From Actinomadura parmotrematis (GTDB lineage Bacteria; Actinomycetota; Actinomycetes; Streptosporangiales; Streptosporangiaceae), in contig NZ_JAIBOA010000001.1 of the NCBI RefSeq assembly GCF_019458805.1, positions 1 through 64,000 on the forward strand: a DNA stretch of 64,000 nucleotides, read 5' to 3'. The position numbers were made by a program, and so were the translations under genes. The notes under the pieces are model-generated. The model made no database searches. It saw only the letters and a program-made list of their open reading frames with translations, and was not told the DNA's origin. Positions 33,747 to 41,568 of the stretch are shown one piece after another. Positions within the stretch are counted from its first letter, which is position 1; the number at the start of each line of letters is the position of its first letter.

Positions 33747-34271
33747 ATGAGCGGAAACGGTATCGGGGACGGCGCGGAGACGGACGTCGCCGTCCTGGTC
33801 CGGCTGCTCGGGCGGATGGTGCGCAACGTCAAGAGCCACGGGGGCGGCCGGCTGATCGAGCGGGTCAAGGACGCGGGCCTCGGCCCCCGGCACATGCCGG
33901 TGATGTTCGCGCTGGTCATGGGCGGCCCCGCGCCCGTCGGGGCGCTCGCGGCGGAGGTCGGGCTGAGCCCGGCGACGGTCAGCCAGCTCACCGGCGAGCT
34001 GGAGCGCGCGGGGTTCGTCGTGCGCAGTCCCGACGAGGCCGACCGGCGGCGCACGATCGTCAGCGTCCACCCCGACTACGGCGCCGACGCCGAGCGGTTC
34101 GTCGAGAGCCGGCTGGCGCCGATGCGCATGACGATGGAGCGGCTCGCGCCCGAGGACCGGGCGGCGTTCCTGCGCGGCTGGGAGCTGCTGGTGCGGATGC
34201 AGGAGGAGGTGCTCGGCACCGGGCCCGGTTCCGGCGGGCACGGCCTCTGCGGCCCGCCGGACGGCGGCTGA
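33747..34271 (+). CDS. MarR-family transcriptional regulator
   Basis: A 174-residue winged-helix MarR protein: PVGALAAEVGLSPATVSQLT is the recognition helix region and EADRRRTIVSVHPDY the wing. Residues RRR in the wing and the flanking dimer helices are typical. It reads away from the DHA2 pump across a 79-bp gap with two TTGAA-N-TTCAA operators, so autoregulation and pump repression with ligand release is the likely role. ATG at 33747 is preferred over an extension to 33711, which would cover the second operator. Confidence 0.9.
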   Translation: MSGNGIGDGAETDVAVLVRLLGRMVRNVKSHGGGRLIERVKDAGLGPRHMPVMFALVMGGPAPVGALAAEVGLSPATVSQLTGELERAGFVVRSPDEADRRRTIVSVHPDYGADAERFVESRLAPMRMTMERLAPEDRAAFLRGWELLVRMQEEVLGTGPGSGGHGLCGPPDGG

Positions 34272-34316
34272 CGCGGGGCGGGCCGGAGGGGGGCGGGCCG
34301 GAAAGGGGCGGGGCGG

Positions 34317-34616
34317 TCAGCCGCGGCGCATGAGGCGGCCGACGGCGGCCATCAGCTCGGTCGACATCTCCTCGCTCTTGCCCTCCTCGGCGCCCTCGAC
34401 GACGCAGTGCCGGACGTGCCCGTCCAGCAGCCCGAGCGCGACCTTGTCCAGGGCGGCCTGCACGGCGCTGATCTGGGTGAGGACGTCGATGCAGTAGCGG
34501 TCGTCCTCGACCATGCGCTCGATCCCGCGCACCTGGCCCTCGATGCGGCGCAGCCGCGTCTGGAGCTGGTCCTTGGTGGCGGTGTAGCCGCGGGTCGGGG
34601 TGTCGCTGCCGGCCAT
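34317..34616 (-). CDS. csoR: CsoR-family copper-sensing repressor
   Basis: A 99-residue all-helical CsoR/RcnR-type regulator. The Cu(I) ligand pattern Cys...His-x3-Cys is present: YCIDVLTQIS, then LDGHVRHCV, which fits CsoR rather than RcnR or FrmR. The basic RLRRIEGQVRGIERM helix contacts DNA. Copper binding releases it from promoters. It is alone on its strand, with no copA or copZ beside it; its operator lies directly upstream of its own start. Confidence 0.9.
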   Translation of the reverse strand: MAGSDTPTRGYTATKDQLQTRLRRIEGQVRGIERMVEDDRYCIDVLTQISAVQAALDKVALGLLDGHVRHCVVEGAEEGKSEEMSTELMAAVGRLMRRG

Positions 34617-34634
34617 CGTCGGTCCCCTCCTGAG

Positions 34635-34664
34635 TAGCCCCGGGGGGAAACCCCCGGAGGGGTA
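34635..34664. promoter_or_regulatory. CsoR-type operator
   Basis: TAGCCCC (34635-34641) faces GGGGTA (34659-34664), with an inner GGGGGG-aaa-CCCCC core, a G/C-tract palindrome like known CsoR sites. It lies 18 bp upstream of the csoR start and is followed by an AT-rich TATTCTATATGG that may be the promoter. Autoregulation is likely. Confidence 0.6.
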
Positions 34665-34740
34665 TTCTATATGGCCCGTTCTGTCCTCGGCCGGGCGCCG
34701 ACCGGGAGTCGGCCGCCGGCCGGCGAGGAGGCCCGGGACG

Positions 34741-35331
34741 TCAGCGCGCCGGGACGTTCCAGGAGGTGATGACGTCGCGGTCGTGCTCGGTGCCGAGCGT
34801 GGACAGCGTCCCGGTGCCGAGGGCGAACAGCCGCCCGCCGGCGGCGGGCAGGCCGAGCCAGCGGGCGGTGAGGACGCGCAGCACGTGCCCGTGCGCGACG
34901 AGCGCGACGTCGCCGCCCTCCAGCCGCTGCCGGGCGCGGGCGATGACCCGGTCCACGCGGTCGCCGACCTGCTCGACGGTCTCGCCGGGGTGGCCCTCGG
35001 CGCCGGGGACGACGCCGTCGTCCCACAGGTACCAGCCGGGGCGCTCGCGCTGGATGTCGGCGGTGGTGATCCCCTCGTAGCCGCCGTAGTCCCACTCCCA
35101 CAGGTCGGGGTCGATGGCGTCGGGGGTGAGGCCGGCGAGCGTCGCGGTGCGCTGGGCGCGCTCGGCCGGGCTCGCGACGACCTGCGCGACGGGCCGGTCG
35201 GCGAGCAGCGGCGCGAGCGCCCTGGCCTGCCGTTCGCCCTCCTCGGTGAGCGGCAGGTCGGTGCGGCCGGTGTGCCTGCGGGCGCGGCTCCACTCGGTCT
35301 CGCCGTGCCGCAGCAGGATCAGTTCCCCCAT
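34741..35331 (-). CDS. histidine phosphatase family protein
   Basis: A 196-residue branch-1 histidine phosphatase (phosphoglycerate-mutase-like). The catalytic LRHGETEWS with phospho-accepting His is at residues 7-15, [14 protein letters not shown] follows, [10 protein letters not shown] supplies the second Arg, and [11 protein letters not shown] carries the second catalytic His. Such enzymes act on sugar phosphates, acid phosphates or phospholipid precursors. It follows alanine dehydrogenase by 46 bp on the same strand, perhaps co-transcribed. Confidence 0.87.
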   Translation of the reverse strand: MGELILLRHGETEWSRARRHTGRTDLPLTEEGERQARALAPLLADRPVAQVVASPAERAQRTATLAGLTPDAIDPDLWEWDYGGYEGITTADIQRERPGWYLWDDGVVPGAEGHPGETVEQVGDRVDRVIARARQRLEGGDVALVAHGHVLRVLTARWLGLPAAGGRLFALGTGTLSTLGTEHDRDVITSWNVPAR

Positions 35332-35377
35332 GGGGTCACCCTAGCGGGCGGCGCGGCGCCGCCCGCGGGCCGCCCGG

Positions 35378-36496
35378 TCACCCGGCGAGGACGTCCTCCA
35401 GCGGGGTGTGCGCGAGGCCGTGCGCCTCGGCGACCTGCGCGTACACCAGTTCCCCGGCGTGGGTGTTCAGGCCGAGCGCGAGGGCGGGGTCGGCGCGCAG
35501 CGCGTCCCGCCAGCCGAGGTCGGCGATCTGCACCGCGTAGGGCAGCGTCACGTTGGTGAGCGCGTTGGTGGAGGTGTTCGGGACCGAGCCCGGCATGTTC
35601 GCCACGCAGTAGAAGATCGACTCGTGCACCCGGTAGGTGGGGTCGTCGTGCGTGGTCGGGCGCGAGTCCTCGAAGCAGCCGCCCTGGTCGATGGCGATGT
35701 CCACCAGCACCGAGCCCGGCCTCATGTGCGCGACCAGGTCGTTGGTGACGAGCTTCGGCGCCTTGGCGCCGGGGATCAGCACCGCGCCGATGACGAGGTC
35801 GGCGGCGCGCACCTCCTGCTCGATCGTGTAGGCGTTGGAGACCAGCGTCTTCAACCGGCCCTGGTAGATGGCGTCGATGTGCCGCAGCCGGTCGACGCTG
35901 ACGTCCAGGATCGCCACCTCGGCGCCCATGCCGACGGCGATCTGCGCGGCGTTCAGCCCCGACACGCCGCCGCCGATCACCACGACCTTCGCCGGGGCGA
36001 CGCCGGGGACGCCGCCGGGCAGCACGCCGCGGCCGCCGTTGGAGCGCATCAGGCTGTAGGCGCCGACCTGCGGCGCGAGGCGCCCGGCGACCTCCGACAT
36101 CGGGGCGAGCAGCGGCAGCGACCGGTTCGGCAGCTGGACGGTCTCGTAGGCGATCGCGGTGACGCCCGCCTGGAGCAGCGCGTCGGTGCACTCGCGGGAC
36201 GCGGCGAGGTGCAGGTAGGTGAACAGGGTCTGGCCGCGCCGCATGCGGTGGAACTCGTCGGCGACCGGCTCCTTGACCTTCAGGATCAGCTCGCCCTCGG
36301 CCCAGACCGCGTCCGCGGTGTCGGCGATCTTGGCGCCGGCGGCGGTGTAGTCCTCGTCGGGGATGGCCGAGCCGGCGCCCGCGCCGCGCTCGACGACGAC
36401 CTCGTGGCCGTGCCGGGCCAGCTCGTGCACCCCCGCCGGCGTGATGGCCACCCGGTACTCGTTGTTCTTGATCTCGCGGGGTACGCCGACCTTCAT
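35378..36496 (-). CDS. ald: alanine dehydrogenase
   Basis: A 372-residue NAD-dependent alanine dehydrogenase, reversibly making L-alanine from pyruvate and ammonia; the M. tuberculosis enzyme also makes glycine from glyoxylate. The opening [18 protein letters not shown], substrate Lys in LILKVKEP, catalytic His in LHLAAS, the Rossmann motif [16 protein letters not shown] and [14 protein letters not shown] are all standard. ATG at 36496 follows GGAGGAG at 5 bp. A palindrome about 80 bp upstream may bind an Lrp/AldR-type regulator. Confidence 0.95.
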   Translation of the reverse strand: MKVGVPREIKNNEYRVAITPAGVHELARHGHEVVVERGAGAGSAIPDEDYTAAGAKIADTADAVWAEGELILKVKEPVADEFHRMRRGQTLFTYLHLAASRECTDALLQAGVTAIAYETVQLPNRSLPLLAPMSEVAGRLAPQVGAYSLMRSNGGRGVLPGGVPGVAPAKVVVIGGGVSGLNAAQIAVGMGAEVAILDVSVDRLRHIDAIYQGRLKTLVSNAYTIEQEVRAADLVIGAVLIPGAKAPKLVTNDLVAHMRPGSVLVDIAIDQGGCFEDSRPTTHDDPTYRVHESIFYCVANMPGSVPNTSTNALTNVTLPYAVQIADLGWRDALRADPALALGLNTHAGELVYAQVAEAHGLAHTPLEDVLAG

Positions 36497-36574
36497 GATC
36501 TCCTCCGGAGTCGCCGACCAGGGCGCTCGCCTGGCCTTACGACTTCAGGGTGGGCCGGGCGGCCCCGGACGTGC

Positions 36575-36587
36575 CATGTCCAACATG
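36575..36587. promoter_or_regulatory. palindrome upstream of ald
   Basis: CATGT-cca-ACATG lies 79-91 bp upstream of the ald start. Feast/famine (Lrp) regulators such as AldR control ald in actinobacteria, so this is a candidate binding site. The surrounding 36497-36632 otherwise holds no gene. Confidence 0.4.
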
Positions 36588-36632
36588 TACGGTCGTTCCC
36601 CGATAAATTGACACTATGTAAGAGCGGGGGCG

Positions 36633-37820
36633 TCAGCGCCCGGCCGGCGCCGGGGGCAGCCACTCGGCGGCGATCGCGACGGTGAGCTCCTCCAGCAGCG
36701 ATCCGGCCCGCCGGGTGCGGCGGGCCGGATCGCGCTCGATGTCCTCCAGGGCGTAGACCGCCTGGATGCGGGCCCGGCGGAGCTGCTCGCCGGTGAGCCC
36801 CCGCCGGCAGGCGACCGCGACGACCTGCGCGCCCGCCCGCGCCGCCGCCCGCGCCACCCCGGCGGGTGTCCCGCCGCGCAGCGACGCGGCGTCGAGCGTC
36901 GCCTCGCCGGTGACGACGAGCCGCGCCCCGCGGGCCTTCTCGGTGAAGCCGAGCAGGTCCAGCAGGAACGGCGTGCCCGGCTCCACGGTGGCGCCGAGGA
37001 AGGCGAGCGCGGCGAAGCCGACGCCGCCCGCCGCCCCGGCGCCCGCCAGGTCGCGGGCGGCCCGGCGGGACGCGGCCTCGGCGAGGTCGGCCCAGCGGCG
37101 CAGCCCCGCGTCGAGCAGCCGCGCCTCTTCCCGGCCCCCGCCGCTCCGGTGGCCCGCGGCGGCGACGCCGGCGCGGCCGAGCAGCGGCCCGCCCGCGTCC
37201 CCGGCGATCACCACCCGCACCCCCGACAGGTCGGGCAGCCCGCGCAGGTCCAGGGCGTGCAGGGCGCGCAGCGCGGCGCCGCCGGGCGGCAGGTCGTTGC
37301 CGAGCGCGTCGAGCAGCCGCCCGCCCATGCCCTGCACCATCCCGGCGCCGCCGTCGGCCCCGGCGGCGCCGCCGAGGCCGAGGACGATGCGGCGGGCGCC
37401 CATCCGGACGGCGTGGACCAGCAACTGGCCGGTGCCGGCGCTCGTCGCGGTGAGCGGCTGCGGGCGGCCGTCCGGCACCCGCCGCGCCCCCGACGCCTCC
37501 GCCATCTCGACGAGGGCGGTGTCGCCGCGGACCGCGAGCGCCGCGGTGACCGGGCGCCCGGTCGGCCCGCAGACCCGCACCTCCACCCGGCGCCAGCCGG
37601 CCGCGATGGCGGCCTCGGCGGTGCCGTCCCCGCCGTCGGCGACCGGCAGCGCGACCAGCGGGACGTCGGGGCGGACGCGGCCGAGCCCGGCCGCCAGGTG
37701 CCCGGCGACCCGCGCGGCGCTGAGCGCGCCGGCGAACCGGTCGGGCGCCAGCAGCACGTGGCCGCGCGGGCGGGCGTCGAGGCGGGGGTCGGGGGGAGAG
37801 TCCGCGGACACCACAGCCAC
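36633..37820 (-). CDS. glycerate kinase
   Basis: A 395-residue GlxK/GarK-type glycerate kinase that phosphorylates D-glycerate (usually to 2-phosphoglycerate), the end step of glyoxylate use through tartronate semialdehyde. Family text: LLAPDRFAGALSAARVA (normally APDSFKGSL), PVADGGDGTAEA, ATSAGTGQLL, then GLGGAAGADGGAGM, and VVTGEATLDAASLRG. In APDRFAGAL the usual Ser-Phe-Lys is Arg-Phe-Ala, so the substrate site may differ slightly. GTG at 37820. It is 52 bp downstream of the purine permease on the same strand. Confidence 0.86.
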   Translation of the reverse strand: MAVVSADSPPDPRLDARPRGHVLLAPDRFAGALSAARVAGHLAAGLGRVRPDVPLVALPVADGGDGTAEAAIAAGWRRVEVRVCGPTGRPVTAALAVRGDTALVEMAEASGARRVPDGRPQPLTATSAGTGQLLVHAVRMGARRIVLGLGGAAGADGGAGMVQGMGGRLLDALGNDLPPGGAALRALHALDLRGLPDLSGVRVVIAGDAGGPLLGRAGVAAAGHRSGGGREEARLLDAGLRRWADLAEAASRRAARDLAGAGAAGGVGFAALAFLGATVEPGTPFLLDLLGFTEKARGARLVVTGEATLDAASLRGGTPAGVARAAARAGAQVVAVACRRGLTGEQLRRARIQAVYALEDIERDPARRTRRAGSLLEELTVAIAAEWLPPAPAGR

Positions 37821-37872
37821 GCCTTTCGCGCCGGGGGGTAAGGCCCTACCTTCTGCTTACGCCATGTCGGCA

Positions 37873-39327
37873 CTATTTGACACCCAGAACGTCCTCCACG
37901 ACGTTCAAACCGAAGTAGAGCAGGAACACGACCGACACGACCCAGAGCAGCCAGCCCGCGTCGCGCGGGCGCCCGCGGCTCACCTTGATCAGCGTGTAGG
38001 CGACCAGGCCGGCGCCGATGCCGTTGGTGATCGAGTAGGTGAACGGCATGAACACGATGGTGAGGAACGCCGGGATCGCGATGTCCAGGTCGGCCCACTC
38101 CACCTTCGCGACCTGCGCCATCATCAGCGCGCCGACCAGCACCAGCGCGGGCGCGGCGGCCTGCGCCGGGACGACCGCGGCGAGCGGGGTGAGGAACAGC
38201 GTGACGACGAACAGCGCGCCCGTCGCGATGTTGGCGAGGCCGGTCCGCGCTCCCTCGCCGACGCCCGCCGCCGACTCCACGAACACGGTGTTCGCCGAGG
38301 ACGAGGTGATGCCGCCGAAGGCGGCCGAGACGCCGTCCACGGTGAGGATGCGGCCGAGGCCGGGCAGGCGGCCCTGCTCGTCGACGAGGCCGGCCTCGTC
38401 ACCGAGGCCGAGGATCGTGCCCATCGCGTCGAAGAACCCCGACAGGACCAGCGTGAACAGCACGACGAGCGCGGTGAGGACGCCCGCCTCGGCGAACCCG
38501 CCGAACAGGCTCACCTCGCCGAACAGCCCGAAATCGGGGACGGCGAAGAACTTGTCGGGCAGCTCGGGGGTCACGATGCCCCAGGAGCCGACGCCCTGCT
38601 TGGGGATGGAGGCGTTGGACTGGATGACGATCGCGACGATCGTCGCCACCACGATGCTGATCAGGATGGCGCCGGGCACCCGCCGCACGTACAGCACGAT
38701 CATCAGGACCAGCGCGAGCGCGAACACCGCGCTCGGCCAGGTCGCCAGCTTGCCGCCGATGCCGAGCGCGAGCGGCGGGCTCGCGGCGCTGGAGGAGATG
38801 AACCCGCCGTCGTAGAGGCCGACGAGCGCGATGAAGGCGCCGATGCCGACCGCGATGGCGTGCTTGAGCGCCAGCGGGATGGCGTCCATGATCAGCTGCC
38901 GGACGCCGGTCAGCGCGAAGATCACGATGATGACGCCCTCGATGACCACCAGGCCCATCGCCTGCGGCCAGGTCATGTGCGGCGCGGCCTGGAAGGCGAC
39001 GACGGCGTTGATGCCGAGGCCCGAGGCGAGCGCCATCGGCACGTTGCCGACGAGGCCCATGACGATCGTGGTGACCGCGGCCGACAGCGCGGTCATCGTG
39101 GTGAGCTGCGGGATGGACAGCTGCATCCCGTTGACGTCCTTGGCGCCGCCGAGGATCAGGGGGTTGAGCAGGATGATGTAGGCCATCGCCACGAAGGTGG
39201 TGACGCCGCCGCGGAGCTCGCGGGGGACGCTGCTGCCTCGCTCGGTGAGGTGGAAGAAGCGGTCCAGGGCGCCGCGCGGCTCGCCGGGCGGCGTGCCCTC
39301 GGCCGTGGCGGTGGTGGGGTGGGACAT
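37873..39327 (-). CDS. NCS2-family purine permease (AzgA-like)
   Basis: A 484-residue transporter of the AzgA subgroup of NCS2 (adenine/guanine/hypoxanthine permeases). Helix 1 begins ELRGGVTTFVAMAYIILLNP, and MALASGLGINAVVAF, then GFFDAMGTILGLGDEAG and ITSSSANTVFVESAAGVGEG are the AzgA-defining helix 8/10 motifs. Roughly 13-14 membrane segments. A 5-hydroxyisourate hydrolase lies upstream and glycerate kinase downstream on the same strand, favouring a purine role. Confidence 0.92.
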   Translation of the reverse strand: MSHPTTATAEGTPPGEPRGALDRFFHLTERGSSVPRELRGGVTTFVAMAYIILLNPLILGGAKDVNGMQLSIPQLTTMTALSAAVTTIVMGLVGNVPMALASGLGINAVVAFQAAPHMTWPQAMGLVVIEGVIIVIFALTGVRQLIMDAIPLALKHAIAVGIGAFIALVGLYDGGFISSSAASPPLALGIGGKLATWPSAVFALALVLMIVLYVRRVPGAILISIVVATIVAIVIQSNASIPKQGVGSWGIVTPELPDKFFAVPDFGLFGEVSLFGGFAEAGVLTALVVLFTLVLSGFFDAMGTILGLGDEAGLVDEQGRLPGLGRILTVDGVSAAFGGITSSSANTVFVESAAGVGEGARTGLANIATGALFVVTLFLTPLAAVVPAQAAAPALVLVGALMMAQVAKVEWADLDIAIPAFLTIVFMPFTYSITNGIGAGLVAYTLIKVSRGRPRDAGWLLWVVSVVFLLYFGLNVVEDVLGVK

Positions 39328-39430
39328 CGGATTCGGCTCCGGTGGTGTTCGGCCGGTCAGGGGCCGGCCTGGGAATAAGGCCAGCTCAGCCTAACTGCCC
39401 GTGATCACCCGTCGGTGAACCGGTGCCCCC

Positions 39431-39455
39431 CCGGCCGGCCCCGCGGCCCGGCCGG
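39431..39455. terminator. hairpin after 5-hydroxyisourate hydrolase
   Basis: CCGGCCGG at 39431-39438 and 39448-39455 form an 8-bp stem immediately after the stop of the leftward gene, a probable terminator or attenuator ahead of the purine permease. Confidence 0.45.
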
Positions 39456-39806
39456 TCAGCCGCCCCGGTAGGTGGAGTAGCCGAAGGCGCCGAGCGCGAG
39501 CGGCACGTGGTGGTGCTCGCCGCCGTCCGCCACCGTGAAGATCACGCTGATCTCGGGGTAGAAGGTCGCGGCGCCCCGCCCGGCGAAGTAGCTGCCCGAC
39601 CCGAAGCGGAGCCGGTAGGTGCCGGGCCCGGTCGGGTCGTCCGCGGCCGCGCCGGGCGCCGCCGGGGCGCTCCAGCGGCCGTCGTCGCCGGTCGCGCCCT
39701 CGGCCAGCGGCTCCCAGGTGTCGTCACGGTAGCGGTCCAGGCGGACGGGCAGGCCGGCGGCGGGCCGGCCCAGCTGCTGGTCCAGCACGTGCGTGGAAAC
39801 GGTCAT
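39456..39806 (-). CDS. uraH: 5-hydroxyisourate hydrolase (transthyretin-like)
   Basis: A 116-residue HIU hydrolase, which opens 5-hydroxyisourate to OHCU in urate degradation. It begins VSTHVLDQQLGRPAAGLPV (catalytic His), has DDGRW and TYRLRFGSGSYF in the middle, EHHHVPLALGAFGYSTY at the end, and the signature C terminus YRGG (YRGS in most). Length is right. The ATG at 39806 is the only sensible start although the frame stays open to the right. No uricase or OHCU decarboxylase lies in the window. Confidence 0.93.
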   Translation of the reverse strand: MTVSTHVLDQQLGRPAAGLPVRLDRYRDDTWEPLAEGATGDDGRWSAPAAPGAAADDPTGPGTYRLRFGSGSYFAGRGAATFYPEISVIFTVADGGEHHHVPLALGAFGYSTYRGG

Positions 39807-39878
39807 GGCGCTAGTACAGCAGCCGGCGCCCGGCGGGGTGGGGGAGGTCCGGCGCGGCGCCCGGCGGGCGGTCCGTAA

Positions 39879-39890
39879 TAGCCTGCCTTG
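39879..39890 (+). promoter_or_regulatory. candidate leaderless -10 element
   Basis: TAGCCT (39879-39884) is followed by 6 nt and the GTG at 39891; no Shine-Dalgarno is present. A second reading, TAATAG at 39876-39881, overlaps it. Confidence 0.4.
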
Positions 39891-40250
39891 GTGCGAATGC
39901 GAGAGTTGGCGGGAACGACGGGCGACGCGGGCCGCCGCGTCGACTCCTACGCGCTGCTGCTGGCCTCGGTGCCCGCGCAGGTGCGGGGGGACTTCCGGCG
40001 CCGGCTGCTCGGCCCGCTGGAGGACTACGACGCCGGCCGGCACGCCGACCTCGTGCACACCCTGGAGGTCTTCCTGGCCTGCTCGGGGTCCTGGAGCCGG
40101 ACGGCGTCCCGGCTGCATGTCCATGTGAACACGCTTCGATACCGAATCAGGCGGATCGAGGAGCTCACGGGCCGGGACCTCGGCACACTGGAGGACCGAG
40201 TCGACTTCTTCCTCGCCCTGCGCACCGCGCGCCCGGCGGGTACCTCCTAG
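39891..40250 (+). CDS. short PucR-type helix-turn-helix protein
   Basis: About 119 residues that correspond to only the C-terminal DNA-binding part of PucR regulators: FRRRLLGPLEDYDAGRHADL, LEVFLACSGSWSRTASRLHV and NTLRYRIRRIEELTGRDLG. The sensor half present in a full-length member (such as 22983-24122) is absent, and the sequence begins with a new short basic N terminus. The frame is clean, so it may be a real mini-regulator rather than a relic. GTG at 39891 follows a leaderless-type -10. XRE-TPR and DUF5685 genes follow closely. Confidence 0.75.
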   Translation: MRMRELAGTTGDAGRRVDSYALLLASVPAQVRGDFRRRLLGPLEDYDAGRHADLVHTLEVFLACSGSWSRTASRLHVHVNTLRYRIRRIEELTGRDLGTLEDRVDFFLALRTARPAGTS

Positions 40251-40265
40251 GTGGGTGGACGAACG

Positions 40266-41564
40266 ATGGACCGCGAGACGTTGGGACAGCGCATCCGCGC
40301 GCTGCGCATCCGCCAGGGCATCAGCCAGGCCCAGCTGGCCTTCCCCGAACTGTCCGACAGCTACATCTCGCTCATCGAGAGCGACAAGCGGGTGCCGGCC
40401 CCGAGCGTGATCGACCTGCTGGCCGGCAAGCTGAGCTGCTCGGCGACCTACCTGGTGAGCGGCGTCAGCGAGGACGTGGTCGACGAGCTGCGCGTCACCC
40501 TGGACTACGCCGAGATCGCGCTGCGCAACGGCGCCGCCGCCGAGGCCCGCACCCGCTTCGCCGAGGTGCTGGCGAGCGCGGACGCGGTCGCGCTGCCCGA
40601 CATGCTGCACCAGGCCCGCTGGGGCCACGCGCTCGCGCTGGAGGCGGCGGGCGGCCTGGAGGAGGCGATCGGCGAGCTGCGCACGCTCACCGCCGAGGCG
40701 TCCGCCGAGGCCGACCTCGACCACTGGGCCCGGGTGCACATCGCGCTCAGCCGGTGCCTGCGCGAGCGCGGCGACGCCACCGCCGGGGTGCAGGTCGCCG
40801 AGGAGGCGCAGCGGCACCTGGTCGCGACCGGCGCCGACTCGACCGAGGCCGCGGTGCGGCTCGGCGCCGCGCTGCTCGGCGCCTTCGTCGAGCGCGGCGA
40901 CCTCGTGCGGGCCCGCCAGCTCGCCGCCCAGGTCGTCGAGCGGGCCGAGCGCGTCGGCACCGCGAGCGCCCGCGTCGTCGCCTACTGGCAGGCCGCCGCC
41001 GTCGCCGAGGTCCGCGGCGAGTACGACGAGGGCGTCGCGCTGATCGAGCGGGCGCTGCTGCTCGCCGGCGAGCTGCCCGACCCGCGCGAGCTGAACCGGC
41101 TGCGCGTCTCCTACGCCGGGCTGCTGCTGCGCGCCCACCCCGACCAGGCCGCGCACGCCCTGGACCTGCTCGGCCGGGTGCGGGCCGAGAGCGCCGCGCA
41201 GGCCGCCGGCGAGATCGACACCGCGCTCTGCCTGACCGAGCTGGCCCGCGCCGAGACCGCCCTCGGCCGCCCCGGCGAGGCCGTCGCGCTCGCCGAGGAG
41301 GCCCTGGACCTGCTCGGGGACGCGCCGCGCCGCGCCGCCGCGAGCGCGCTCACCGTGCTCGGCGAGGCCCACGTCCGCCTCGGCCACCGCAACCGGGCGG
41401 TGGAGGCGCTGACCGGCGCCGCCACCCACCTGGAGCGGATGGAGTCCGCGCGGGAGGCCGCGCAGACCTGGTTCGATCTCGCCGAGCTGCTCGCCGAGAC
41501 CGGCGGCCAGGAGGACTCCCGGCTCGCCGCCTACCAGCGCGCCCTCACCTGCGCGGGCGTCTGA
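40266..41564 (+). CDS. XRE-family regulator with TPR repeats
   Basis: A 432-residue protein: residues 1-65 form a Cro/C1 helix-turn-helix (LGQRIRALRIRQGISQAQLA, then DSYISLIESDKRVP), and the remainder is eight or so TPR-like helical pairs (AEARTRFAEVLAS, YDEGVALIERALLL, GEAVALAEEALDLLG). Such actinomycete proteins resemble peptide- or protein-controlled regulators of the Rgg/PlcR layout. It starts 15 bp after the mini-PucR stop and ends 4 bp before the DUF5685 start, so the three form a tight operon. Confidence 0.87.
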   Translation: MDRETLGQRIRALRIRQGISQAQLAFPELSDSYISLIESDKRVPAPSVIDLLAGKLSCSATYLVSGVSEDVVDELRVTLDYAEIALRNGAAAEARTRFAEVLASADAVALPDMLHQARWGHALALEAAGGLEEAIGELRTLTAEASAEADLDHWARVHIALSRCLRERGDATAGVQVAEEAQRHLVATGADSTEAAVRLGAALLGAFVERGDLVRARQLAAQVVERAERVGTASARVVAYWQAAAVAEVRGEYDEGVALIERALLLAGELPDPRELNRLRVSYAGLLLRAHPDQAAHALDLLGRVRAESAAQAAGEIDTALCLTELARAETALGRPGEAVALAEEALDLLGDAPRRAAASALTVLGEAHVRLGHRNRAVEALTGAATHLERMESAREAAQTWFDLAELLAETGGQEDSRLAAYQRALTCAGV

Positions 41565-41568
41565 CCGG

